Assembly: GCA_015486965.1 (NCBI GenBank)
Contig: WFQQ01000142.1
Coordinates: forward strand, 1 to 38,180
Source of the DNA: Desulfurellaceae bacterium
GTDB taxonomy: Bacteria; Campylobacterota_A; Desulfurellia; Desulfurellales; Hippeaceae
Length of the DNA: 38,180 nt
Direction: 5' to 3'
The notes under the pieces: model-generated
What the model saw: the letters and a program-made list of their open reading frames with translations, nothing else
Told to the model about the DNA's origin: nothing
Database searches by the model: none
Made by a program: the position numbers and the translations under genes
In this document: in pieces, positions 17,964-26,740 of the stretch
Position numbering within the stretch: the stretch's first letter is position 1
How the letters are laid out: each line of letters begins with the position of its first letter

Positions 17964-18663
17964 CCCACTTCATTCCTGGAATAATAACAATAGCAGGCGG
18001 ATCCACGGGACACACCATCTCGCAAACTCCACACCCTGTGCAACCCTGTTTCACCACGGGAATCTGATAAGTCTTGCCTGTTTCTTTATCTTTCCTCTCC
18101 TCTATGGTTATAGCTGCAGGACCAATTGGGCACTTATCAGCACACAATGTACATATATCTTTCATGTAGGATGCAGGATTTACCTTCCACTTATACTTCC
18201 ACTCGTCCCACTTATGCTTGGATTTATGCTTCAATTTCTCACCTTTAACAGCCAAACAGCGGTCCGGCTTCAACACGGCAAGCCCCATTCTCACACTCTC
18301 TGCATTTGGAGCAAGCTCGTGTACCAAAGCATAGGTTGGGCAAACAAGAACACACTGGATTCCTTTGCAAGAGAAATCACAGGCATTTGTCCTCGCATCA
18401 ATATAAGGCGTCTGATAGGCAAGCCCCTCATCGATATCGGCAAGCTTAATACACTCAACTGGACAAATCTGAACACAGAGTCCGCATTTAATGCAAGCAC
18501 CAAGAAAGTCTTTCTCTTTAATGGCTCCAGGTGGTCTCAAAAGTTTCCTCTCGGGAGGTGTCAACAGTGGAGTTGCACCAACCCCTATGGCCGTTCCTGC
18601 AACAGTCAGGCCAAGATACTTAACAAAGATGCGTCTATCCATCTCTACCATCTCCTTTAGCAT
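17938..18663 (-). CDS. nosG: NosG/NapG-like periplasmic 4x[4Fe-4S] ferredoxin
   Basis: Tat-like MDRRIFVKYLG (likely start 18642); several CxxCxxC motifs. Confidence 0.88.
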   Translation of the reverse strand: MLKEMVEMDRRIFVKYLGLTVAGTAIGVGATPLLTPPERKLLRPPGAIKEKDFLGACIKCGLCVQICPVECIKLADIDEGLAYQTPYIDARTNACDFSCKGIQCVLVCPTYALVHELAPNAESVRMGLAVLKPDRCLAVKGEKLKHKSKHKWDEWKYKWKVNPASYMKDICTLCADKCPIGPAAITIEERKDKETGKTYQIPVVKQGCTGCGVCEMVCPVDPPAIVIIPGMKWGEKNGKQS

Positions 18664-19981
18664 GGAATTTTGGTAAATAAAGCTTCATCAGAGGTTTTTT
18701 ATCCTCGAGTAAAATAGAAGGTTCTGAAAAAGGCACAAGCTTTTGAATGAACTTTATAAGACTAAATATGGGAGAGCCCGTAAAAAGTCTCAAAGATGGC
18801 GTGTCTTCAGAGATTATACCTGAATATTTAAGTTCAAAGTAAGGCAAATCTCCAATACCGTCGTGGTTCAAATCGTATCCAATATATCTGTCCCAGTAGT
18901 TCTCCTCCCAATAACCCCTTCTTCTGTTCAGCATTCCTCCGCTTACCCTTATGTCCTTGTAATTACCAACATAATCATCGTGTTCAAATATGTTTCTATT
19001 CCTCGTAACATCTGTGTTAAAATCCATTGCAATAGTATTAAAATAAAACCTTATATTCTCAAACCTACAGGTCGTGCCTGGCTCATAAGGTGATTCATCG
19101 ATAAAAATGCCTCTGGTACAATGTTCAATTGTGATATTTTTAGCCACTAAATTACTTGCATCCTTTAAACCTAAGCCAATAGCTGTTACGGTATTGTTAT
19201 TTGTAATGGTGGCGTTATCTATCTCAACATCTGTTGTGTACATATCGTATATACCCACCATGTTGTGATCACCACGATAGTTTACAACTTTGTCAAAATT
19301 GGAATACATAAAGTGTATCCCATATCGTGAGCGCACAGTGGTCTGGTCTTCTATTGTGTCATGCCTGCAGAACCACACTATCAAATCCCTTGAATCGTGC
19401 ACAAAATTACCTTTCAGAATGTTATAGTGGCTCCACCAAAGCCTTATAGCGTCTCCACGCAGTCCAACCTGTTTGTACGGCTTTGAGGATATATCGTTGT
19501 ATGCTATGTAGCTGTGATGCATATATTTGGTCTGTATTCCGTAAAGGCAGTTTCTTATAATATTGTGAACTATTTTAATGTGCTTTGCTTTTTTGACTGC
19601 TATCCCTGCATCCATCTCCCACCCCTGGGAACCAGAGTTCTGGATGATGCAGTTCTTTATAGTTACATTGTCAGCTTTTATGGTTATTACATTTCCCTTG
19701 CCCTCGCCATCGATTATAGCCTGATTCTGTCCGTCTATTGTCATTGGCTTTTTTATCACAACATTTCCGTAGTATATGTCCTTTTTGAGTTTTATTACAC
19801 TACCAGGCTTTGCTTTATCAATTATCGTCTGTAGAGTATTCGCCCCTGATATTCCAACAAAAAGAAACAGTATAAAAAAGACAGACCAAATATATATGTT
19901 ACTTTTCTTGACCACTGCTGGAGTTGCCTCCTTGGGGGTAGCTTCCGTAGAGAGCCTTCTCAAATTTTTCTTCTTTTGCAA
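18635..19981 (-). CDS. nosD: NosD copper-processing/maturation protein
   Basis: Beta-helix repeats; GDAIRLWWSHYN, SRYGIHFMYSNFD, NYWDRYIGYDLNHDGIGDLPY. 83-bp overlap with nosL, so the true start may be downstream (for example GTG 19915). Confidence 0.92.
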   Translation of the reverse strand: MQKKKNLRRLSTEATPKEATPAVVKKSNIYIWSVFFILFLFVGISGANTLQTIIDKAKPGSVIKLKKDIYYGNVVIKKPMTIDGQNQAIIDGEGKGNVITIKADNVTIKNCIIQNSGSQGWEMDAGIAVKKAKHIKIVHNIIRNCLYGIQTKYMHHSYIAYNDISSKPYKQVGLRGDAIRLWWSHYNILKGNFVHDSRDLIVWFCRHDTIEDQTTVRSRYGIHFMYSNFDKVVNYRGDHNMVGIYDMYTTDVEIDNATITNNNTVTAIGLGLKDASNLVAKNITIEHCTRGIFIDESPYEPGTTCRFENIRFYFNTIAMDFNTDVTRNRNIFEHDDYVGNYKDIRVSGGMLNRRRGYWEENYWDRYIGYDLNHDGIGDLPYFELKYSGIISEDTPSLRLFTGSPIFSLIKFIQKLVPFSEPSILLEDKKPLMKLYLPKFHAKGDGRDG

Positions 19982-20450
19982 AGATATCCTTTACAAGCTC
20001 TTTCCATGGGATGCACTTCTTATACTGCTTTGGCTTCTCTTTGTATGCCCCGAAACCAAAACCCATGGGTGTTATCTGACCACTGACCCAGCAAGCACTC
20101 TTAGCAGGAATCCATGCTCCATTTTTCGCACTGGTCACCCAGATAACAGCTTTCTTAGCCCATTTAAACTTATGCTCCTTGTAAAGCCACAAAACAGCAC
20201 AGCCAATATCATCAAACTTATAAACTTTTTTCGTGGTGGGATTAATTATTTCAACAGCGTGGTAGGCATCAACAATACTCATATCACATCGTGCGCATGT
20301 ATCTTCACCCCACCTTATGGGAACAGGTTTCATACCAACATTTTTTTTAGGTATCCCAAACAAAGCTATAAACACTATAGCCATAATAACAACAGGAACT
20401 ACAATGGGCAAAATCAGCTTCAGAGCTCTATTCTTCATTGGAGCCACCAC
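19899..20450 (-). CDS. nosL: NosL-family copper chaperone (NosL1)
   Basis: N-terminal TM; DTCARCDMSI; KVYKFDDIGCAVLWLY; SACWVSGQITPMGFGFGAY. Confidence 0.9.
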   Translation of the reverse strand: MVAPMKNRALKLILPIVVPVVIMAIVFIALFGIPKKNVGMKPVPIRWGEDTCARCDMSIVDAYHAVEIINPTTKKVYKFDDIGCAVLWLYKEHKFKWAKKAVIWVTSAKNGAWIPAKSACWVSGQITPMGFGFGAYKEKPKQYKKCIPWKELVKDIFAKEEKFEKALYGSYPQGGNSSSGQEK

Positions 20451-20847
20451 TCTGTTTCTCTTCCAACTCCATCAAATCGTCCTGGGTTTTCTTTCCTTTG
20501 ACTGCAATATCGTTCAGGTAATTCCACTCATCCTTCAGGGATTCAAAAGCACCCTTCCAATCCTGCTTCTTTGCAAGGGCTAAAGCTTTGAAATGCGCTT
20601 GCTTAGCCCTGTCAAGCTCTTTATAAAAGCCATCGACCCTATCTTTTATTGATTCAAACTTCTTGTACTCAGGATGATTTTTAAACCATGAGAGCATCAT
20701 TACAGCGGTCGCCACCATACCTCTATTAACATATAGCTGATGCTCATACTTAGCCTTATAGTTTGTGTTATCGGCCGCTAAAGCTACAAAGCAATTGCTA
20801 AGCAGGAACGCTATGAGCAGTAGCGGTAGCACTACTCTTCTTTTCAT
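20428..20847 (-). CDS. Small secreted helical protein B, unknown function, nos-associated
   Basis: Signal peptide ending ...FVALA; predicted all-helical; co-oriented and overlapping its neighbours. Confidence 0.75.
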   Translation of the reverse strand: MKRRVVLPLLLIAFLLSNCFVALAADNTNYKAKYEHQLYVNRGMVATAVMMLSWFKNHPEYKKFESIKDRVDGFYKELDRAKQAHFKALALAKKQDWKGAFESLKDEWNYLNDIAVKGKKTQDDLMELEEKQSGGSNEE

Positions 20848-21619
20848 TTTTCAACAAACCCTTCTGTTTTAAATATTTTCTCTTGGAGAGATATGAAAGT
20901 GAAATGAACACAAAAGAGACCAATAACAATGTAAATCCAATTGCTGGTCTGTTGTGTGTTGAAAATTGGGCAACCTTACCAACTCCATATAGAATTGGCG
21001 TAAATGAGTGAACCTTGAACGATGCCCAGGGGTTCAAGTTATACCCAAGCCAGTGAGTCCAGTAGGAGAAAACAAGCAAAAATATAAACGGCGTGGCAAG
21101 TGGCAGAATTACAAGATAGCCAAGCAATTTCCTCTTAACAAATATAAACACAAGCAGGCCTATAAACATGAATAGTGCTAAGTAGGTTCCAACTCTACTC
21201 ATTACAGGTGCTGCAATGCTTAAAGATTGCATTCCAATGTAGTGGTTGATTGTATCAATCTCATGCAGACAAGACATGTGTTTGCATCCGTTTGCAGGAC
21301 CGTTTATGTAAATGTTCACAAGCAAACCCTCTGGAAATGCTGTTCTTGGATACTGAGGAGCATCCAGTATAATCCTCCAGAGTGGTAAACCCTGAGGAAC
21401 TATAACTTTAGAGCCAACAGGAATCATAAATCTTGGAATACTGTGTCCCAACTTCTCCCACTTCTTCACAAATCCTTTTAAACCGTAAACAAGCTCAACC
21501 TTTGAGCCTGCAAGTTTGTAGTAGTACTGCTTTTTGTTGTAAATCCTTGGCCAGAGAAGAACCACAAAAAATATAGCTGCTCCAATTAAGCCATATATCT
21601 GATATCTTTCAAGCTTCAC
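20798..21619 (-). CDS. nosB: NosB-like integral membrane protein of clade II nos clusters
   Basis: Multi-TM; YWTHWLGYNLNPWASFKVHSFTPILYGVGKVAQFSTHNRPAIG; located near nosZ in a clade-II-type order. Confidence 0.8.
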   Translation of the reverse strand: MKLERYQIYGLIGAAIFFVVLLWPRIYNKKQYYYKLAGSKVELVYGLKGFVKKWEKLGHSIPRFMIPVGSKVIVPQGLPLWRIILDAPQYPRTAFPEGLLVNIYINGPANGCKHMSCLHEIDTINHYIGMQSLSIAAPVMSRVGTYLALFMFIGLLVFIFVKRKLLGYLVILPLATPFIFLLVFSYWTHWLGYNLNPWASFKVHSFTPILYGVGKVAQFSTHNRPAIGFTLLLVSFVFISLSYLSKRKYLKQKGLLKNEKKSSATATAHSVPA

Positions 21620-21641
21620 TTGGCGAATCTCCTTTTAAGCT

Positions 21642-22058
21642 TTATTTTACCAATCCGTCGGCAACAGCCATTAAATACTCATACAGCTTCTCGGCATCCT
21701 TTTTATTAACACCGTTGTTTGGCATGTACTGAACATATTGATGAATTAAAGCTTTAACATCTGGCTCATTGTAGTGCTTTTTTGGATCCATTATCCAGCT
21801 TATAACCCACTTTTTAGGTTTGGCTTTAGCCAGTGCTGCAATAACTGCAACAGCAGGACCAGATGTACTATCCTTGTGCATATACATGTGGCAGCCACTG
21901 CAACCATAGTTGTCAAACACATCCCTCAGCTTTGCAATCTGCTCTTTAGTTAGCTTCTTTGGAGCTTTACCTTTCGTAGCGTTGTCCTTAGCAAAACCAT
22001 TAAGAGAAAGTGTGCTTAAAAAAGCAAAAACTAAAGCTCCCAACACAAATTTCCTCAT
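21642..22058 (-). CDS. Monohaem cytochrome c, NosC-like
   Basis: Signal peptide MRKFVLGALVFAFLSTLSLNGFA; CSGCH; YMPNNG. ATG 22058 with GGAGGTG Shine-Dalgarno; the ORF extends to TTG 22073. Confidence 0.85.
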   Translation of the reverse strand: MRKFVLGALVFAFLSTLSLNGFAKDNATKGKAPKKLTKEQIAKLRDVFDNYGCSGCHMYMHKDSTSGPAVAVIAALAKAKPKKWVISWIMDPKKHYNEPDVKALIHQYVQYMPNNGVNKKDAEKLYEYLMAVADGLVK

Positions 22059-22084
22059 ACCAAACACCTCCAAACAAAAATTTA

Positions 22085-22102
22085 GGGCGGGAAGACCCGC
22101 CC
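22085..22102. terminator. Strong GC hairpin inside the nos operon (attenuator, terminator or mRNA-stability element)
   Basis: GGGCGGG-AAGA-CCCGCCC; on the minus strand followed by TAAATTTTT, between helical protein A and nosC. Confidence 0.7.
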
Positions 22103-22113
22103 AGATTGAATCT

Positions 22114-22506
22114 CTACTTCTTTTGAGACGTAATCAAGTTCTGTATAACATGGAGCTTAACCACAGCTTTAACAAGATACTGGAACTCCTGATAAGCCCA
22201 GAGATAAGCAGCCTTATACTTACCCTCTTTTGCAAGCTTCTCAGCCTTTGCTCTAACCTCGTTTGCATACTTAATCTGGTCATTGGCATCGCTCATAATC
22301 TGGGCTGCTGTGGCGTTCTTTTCATATCCAAGCTTCTTCAACTGTTTCTTTGCTGCTTTAATTGCCTGTCTGATGCCGTCGTTTGTTTTTATTGTCTTGT
22401 AATACAGCTTCTTGTAGTTGGTGACAGCCTGAACATTGACCACACTTGCACCCAAAAGTGCCACAATTGCAAACAGAATCAACTCTATTCTAAAAAACCT
22501 TCTCAT
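22114..22506 (-). CDS. Small secreted helical protein A, unknown function, directly downstream of nosZ
   Basis: Signal peptide ending ...VVNVQA; predicted helical; alignable to the 20428-20847 product. Confidence 0.75.
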   Translation of the reverse strand: MRRFFRIELILFAIVALLGASVVNVQAVTNYKKLYYKTIKTNDGIRQAIKAAKKQLKKLGYEKNATAAQIMSDANDQIKYANEVRAKAEKLAKEGKYKAAYLWAYQEFQYLVKAVVKLHVIQNLITSQKK

Positions 22507-22528
22507 AACTCACTCCTTTCGTTATTTT

Positions 22529-24592
22529 TTACCCTTCATTGTTAAAGAAAGCACCCTCTGGGAACTCAGCATCCTTAGGTAGAACAGCAATATAACCGAA
22601 CATCTCAAGGTGTAGTGCTGAACAGAACTCCTGACAGTAGTAAGGATAGATACCCTCTTTATCTGCAACAAACTCAACAGTTGCAGTCTTTCCAGGCTCA
22701 AGAGATGCAGTAACATTGAAGTAGTAAACACCGAAATCGTGGGTCTCATCCTCTGCCCTTTCGAGGTTTGTAATGTGGATTGTGACCTTATCGCCAACCT
22801 TGCAGTAGATATGCTCAGGATTGAAGTGGCTTCTAATTGCTGTCATCCAGACCTCAACATGGTTGCCCTTCCTGACAATCTTCTCTCTGCCAGGTAGTGT
22901 CCTATAAGGAGACCTTGCCATAGTTGCAGGATCTGTTCCAAGAGGATAAACTTTCCACGCTCTCTTTTCTAATATCTTTGACTCAATTATCTGTGCATAG
23001 TGAGGTTCGCCTAAAGGTATTGGCATTGCGTACAGCATTCTCATCTTCTTGTTTAGAGGATCAGAGATATCAATGAGCTCGTGGTTCTGTGGATGGAGAG
23101 GTCCTATCTCAACGAATCTGTCAATAGCAAGTTTGTTCAGGGAAATCAGGTATTGACCCCTTGGATTTACTGTATCACCGTGAACAGCGGCCAAATGCCC
23201 AACATTGTAATGGATTGGAATTCTGTCGAGAACCTTTAACTTAATGTAATCATATTTTACGATTGCTGAGTCAACGAAGAGTGAGTTATAAGCTATATGT
23301 GTATCAGCAACATCGAACTGGTTGTGTAGTGGTCCAAGACCTGACTGAACCATACCGTGCAGTGACTTTCTCATTGAGAGTATAGGAATACCGTATGGGT
23401 CTTTGCCATCGTAAATCTTGTTCTCAATCAGGTGCATAATCTTCTTAAAGTCGTAAACAGAGACATGCGTGTCAAGCTTACCAGATGCAAGGATGTACCT
23501 TCCGTCTGGGCTCACTGTAATTCCGTGCGGACTCTTCATAACAGGAATGAGATAGACAAGACCGTTCGCAACAGCAACATCCATAGGAATTACTTTGTGT
23601 CCGTTGATAACCTTGTAATCACCCTTCTTGATAACCTCTTCTGCCTTCTTCCAGTTTGTCATGTGGATGAAGTCTGTGTCGTTTGCAGAACAACCAGCCT
23701 CAAACGGTGGGTTACCCCTCTCAATACCACCGATGTACCTTTCTGTGTTGAAGGAGTTTGAGAAACCCCAACCGTGGCTCATCCTCTTACCGCAGTCGTT
23801 GATGTCCTGCATGTATGGTGGAAGTTCGATTGTGAATGAGTTCTCCATGTCGATTCTGCCCTTCTTCCTGTCGAACTTCCAGTATGTATGACCGCCCCTG
23901 TAAATCTTGTTGTAAACCTCTTGATCCATTGGGTCATGATATTTTTCGTCGTAAGGAGCAGCATACTGACACGCTGTAAAGATATACTCTGTGTTCTGTG
24001 TAACACTTGTTCCACCGTGAGTGGATTTCAAGACAGGGTTCTTAACTATCTGTTTTGTCTGCCAGTCTCTTGTGTCAATAACAGCAACCCTACCCTGGCT
24101 CTTGTCGTTGATGAATGCATACTCGCCGTCATAATCACCGTCAGTCTCTGAGAATCCTGGGTGGTGGGTATCGCCTGTGTAAACCGCCCTACCCTGAACA
24201 GCTCCACCTTTCAGAATTTCCTGAGATTCCTTGTCAAAGCCCCAGCCCTGCCATGGCTCAGGCGTAAATACGCCAATAACCTTGAGCAGCCTCATTGATG
24301 GGACACCATAAATGTAAATCTGACCACTCTGACCGCCAGAGGACAAGCAAACATACGGGTCGTGAACACCCTCTGGTATGTAGGTTTTTGCTGCTGCCAA
24401 GACATCATCAGGGGACAAACCCCTCTCTTTCATAACCTTGGCAAGCTCACCAGAGATTCCGGCAGCGTCAGCTTTAGGAGTTTTAGTAGCGGTTAAACCA
24501 GCACCAATAGCCGCAGCCCCAATTCCACCAATAGCCGCTGACTTAAGAATGTTTCTTCTTGAGACACTGCCCTTCTTCCTACCCTTGCTCAT
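22529..24592 (-). CDS. nosZ: Nitrous oxide reductase, clade II type
   Basis: CuZ-domain motif DTHHPGFSETDGDYDGEYAFINDK; CuA motif CQEFCSALHLEM; leader SRRNILKSAAIGG. ATG 24592 with GGAGGTG; the ORF extends to TTG 24604. Confidence 0.97.
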   Translation of the reverse strand: MSKGRKKGSVSRRNILKSAAIGGIGAAAIGAGLTATKTPKADAAGISGELAKVMKERGLSPDDVLAAAKTYIPEGVHDPYVCLSSGGQSGQIYIYGVPSMRLLKVIGVFTPEPWQGWGFDKESQEILKGGAVQGRAVYTGDTHHPGFSETDGDYDGEYAFINDKSQGRVAVIDTRDWQTKQIVKNPVLKSTHGGTSVTQNTEYIFTACQYAAPYDEKYHDPMDQEVYNKIYRGGHTYWKFDRKKGRIDMENSFTIELPPYMQDINDCGKRMSHGWGFSNSFNTERYIGGIERGNPPFEAGCSANDTDFIHMTNWKKAEEVIKKGDYKVINGHKVIPMDVAVANGLVYLIPVMKSPHGITVSPDGRYILASGKLDTHVSVYDFKKIMHLIENKIYDGKDPYGIPILSMRKSLHGMVQSGLGPLHNQFDVADTHIAYNSLFVDSAIVKYDYIKLKVLDRIPIHYNVGHLAAVHGDTVNPRGQYLISLNKLAIDRFVEIGPLHPQNHELIDISDPLNKKMRMLYAMPIPLGEPHYAQIIESKILEKRAWKVYPLGTDPATMARSPYRTLPGREKIVRKGNHVEVWMTAIRSHFNPEHIYCKVGDKVTIHITNLERAEDETHDFGVYYFNVTASLEPGKTATVEFVADKEGIYPYYCQEFCSALHLEMFGYIAVLPKDAEFPEGAFFNNEG

Positions 24593-24753
24593 AAACACCT
24601 CCAAAAAAACTTAGTATAGATTGTAAAATACAGGTTCGACATCCCCCCATCGAATCCGCATTTTACTCTTTATCAAATTTTAACAATTTTGTCAATTCAT
24701 TAAACTCCCTACAAATGTTTTTAATCATACTACATCTTCCATAAGCTTTTATT

Positions 24754-24796
24754 ATTCTAAAGCCTCATCTTTAATCAATCATTGACCTGTGTCAAT
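24754..24796 (-). promoter_or_regulatory. CRP/FNR-family palindrome plus candidate -10 box of the nosZ promoter
   Basis: ATTGAC-CTGT-GTCAAT at 24781-24796 (centre 24788.5); TAGAAT at 24759-24754 on the minus strand puts the site about 41.5 nt upstream of a predicted start near 24747. Confidence 0.65.
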
Positions 24797-24808
24797 TCTC
24801 AAGTAAAA

Positions 24809-24839
24809 CAGGAGAGAAAATCGGGGGGATTCTCTCCTG
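24809..24839 (-). terminator. Terminator of the two-component system operon
   Basis: CAGGAGAGAA ... TTCTCTCCTG 10-bp stem; minus strand followed by TTTTACTT, downstream of the kinase stop at 24925. Confidence 0.7.
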
Positions 24840-24924
24840 AAAAAAGGGGCTGCAAGGAGGTTTAAAACACAAAAACTCCGAGCAAGGGTCAGGTTTCTAT
24901 CTAACACCTTAAGATAAACCAAAT

Positions 24925-26076
24925 CTAAACGGAAATGCTTACAAAGGAAATTTTTATCACAACCTTTGAATTTTCATTGTCGATACTAAATTTTAAATTA
25001 TACTCTCTGCAGATTCTATCTACTATATATAGACCAAGACCCAAACCGCCGCTCTTTTTATCCTCCCTATAAAATTTCTTCACTATATTTTCTCTGTTCT
25101 TTATCTCTCCACTGTTCTCAATGATTAAATCTTTCTGGCTATTCTTATTCAAAACAATCTTAACAGCAGAGTTCTGAGGAGAGTATTTTATGGCGTTAGA
25201 AAGCAGGTTATCTACAACCCTAAGGGCATCCTCCTTGTCCATTCTAACCAAAAGTTCATTCAACTCAGCCTCAATTTTTAGGCTCTTACTCTCCGCAAAA
25301 AGTGAAAAAATCTCTATCCTATCTTCTATGACACCTTTCAAATCAAGCTCTTCTAAAACCTTTCTTTTGCCTTTATTAAACTTGACATAAACTAAATCTC
25401 TAAACAGCTTACTCAACCTCAAAGAGGCCAGCCTTATTCTTTCTGATTCTTTATTTTTCACACCCTTAATCTCAAGAATCTCTAAATTATTAAGGATTAT
25501 ACTCAAAGGCGTGTTCATCTCGTGCGTAACATCATCAAGAAAATCCTCCATGCTCCTAATCGCATCTCTCATTGGCTTGAGGAAAATCTTTCCCAAAAAA
25601 AATGCACTTATGGATATAAAAACTACTGAGAACAGGGTAAATAAAATAAGCTCCTTCTCAAGCCTCTTTAAAGCCTTTTTGTTTATACTCTTTGAACAGA
25701 GAACATAAATCTTTCCCCAATCTTTCGGTATAATGAGTAAAAAATACACCTTTCCGTTCTGAACCCAGGATTCATTGTTAAAATAGATTTTTTCAGGCCT
25801 AAAGTCTCCGTATATATAGCGATTGTTTTTATAGACCGCAATTTTAACATTTAAAATTCCCTTTCCCTTTAGCTCTCTGAGCTTTACCAAATCGGGAATA
25901 TTGGGATTGCGACTTAAGTAAAACCGAAGCTCATTTTTTATATAATACTTCTCCTCCTCTACAATCTTATTTTTTGCAAACAGGTAGTAAAGATACTCGC
26001 CAATACCGACAAGAAGGAGTGTCGAAGTGAGGTAGAAAAACAGGAACCTCTTTAGAGAACGCCTTTCAGCCAACAT
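24925..26076 (-). CDS. Sensor histidine kinase with periplasmic sensor region
   Basis: Two TM segments; DDVTHEMNTPLSIILNNLEIL H-box; DNLLSNAIKYSP; GGLGLGLYIVDRI. Confidence 0.92.
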   Translation of the reverse strand: MLAERRSLKRFLFFYLTSTLLLVGIGEYLYYLFAKNKIVEEEKYYIKNELRFYLSRNPNIPDLVKLRELKGKGILNVKIAVYKNNRYIYGDFRPEKIYFNNESWVQNGKVYFLLIIPKDWGKIYVLCSKSINKKALKRLEKELILFTLFSVVFISISAFFLGKIFLKPMRDAIRSMEDFLDDVTHEMNTPLSIILNNLEILEIKGVKNKESERIRLASLRLSKLFRDLVYVKFNKGKRKVLEELDLKGVIEDRIEIFSLFAESKSLKIEAELNELLVRMDKEDALRVVDNLLSNAIKYSPQNSAVKIVLNKNSQKDLIIENSGEIKNRENIVKKFYREDKKSGGLGLGLYIVDRICREYNLKFSIDNENSKVVIKISFVSISV

Positions 26077-26728
26077 ACCTGTAGCCTGTGTTTTTTACAG
26101 TCTCTATCTTATCCTTACCTATAACCCTCCTCAGATTATTTATAAAAGTCCTCAACGAGTACTCATTTGGCTCTTCATCGTAGTCGTAAATGTTATCAAA
26201 AATCACGCCTTTGGATAAAACCTTACCCTTGTTTTGGAGAAACAGCTTCAAAAGTTTGAGCTCTTTGGTCTTAAGTTTCACTCTTTCACCATTTTTGTAA
26301 AGCTCGAGTTTTTCCAGATTAAATTCAACATCATCAGATATTCTGATTAAACTCTCCTTACTCCCATAAACACGCCTCAGGATAGCATCAATCCTAACTT
26401 TTAGCTCTCTCAGTGAAAACGGTTTTCTTATGTAGTCATCTCCACCGTTTAAAAAAGCTTTAACAACATTTGTTTCACCATCTAAAGAAGTTATAAAGAT
26501 AATGGGAGTTGAGAAATTTCTTCTTATCTCCCTTGCAACATCAAACCCGTTCATTTTGGGGAGTTTTATATCGAGCAAAACAACATCAAAGTTGCTCTCA
26601 TACATTGCATTCAAAGCCTCATCCCCATCATAGACAGGCACAACATCGAAGTTGGACATCGTGAGAAACTCTGCTATAGTATGGTTCAGCTCAATATCGT
26701 CTTCAACGAGCAAAACCCTCTGTTTCAC
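26066..26728 (-). CDS. OmpR/PhoB-family response regulator
   Basis: VLLVEDDIELN, DVVLLDIKLPKMNG, winged-helix C-terminus ...FINNLRRVIGKDKIETVKNTGYRYVG; 11-bp overlap with the kinase gene. Confidence 0.94.
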   Translation of the reverse strand: MKQRVLLVEDDIELNHTIAEFLTMSNFDVVPVYDGDEALNAMYESNFDVVLLDIKLPKMNGFDVAREIRRNFSTPIIFITSLDGETNVVKAFLNGGDDYIRKPFSLRELKVRIDAILRRVYGSKESLIRISDDVEFNLEKLELYKNGERVKLKTKELKLLKLFLQNKGKVLSKGVIFDNIYDYDEEPNEYSLRTFINNLRRVIGKDKIETVKNTGYRYVG

Positions 26729-26740
26729 TTTTCAAAAAAC

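Noticed and set aside
17944-18660. 238-aa plus-strand ORF
   Set aside because: Fully antisense to nosG; no recognisable domain.
19776-20501. 241-aa plus-strand ORF
   Set aside because: Antisense to nosL1 and nosD; low-plausibility composition.
21910-22545. 211-aa plus-strand ORF with hydrophobic stretches
   Set aside because: Antisense to nosC and helical protein A; the opposite strand has clear signal peptides, Shine-Dalgarno sites and a haem motif.
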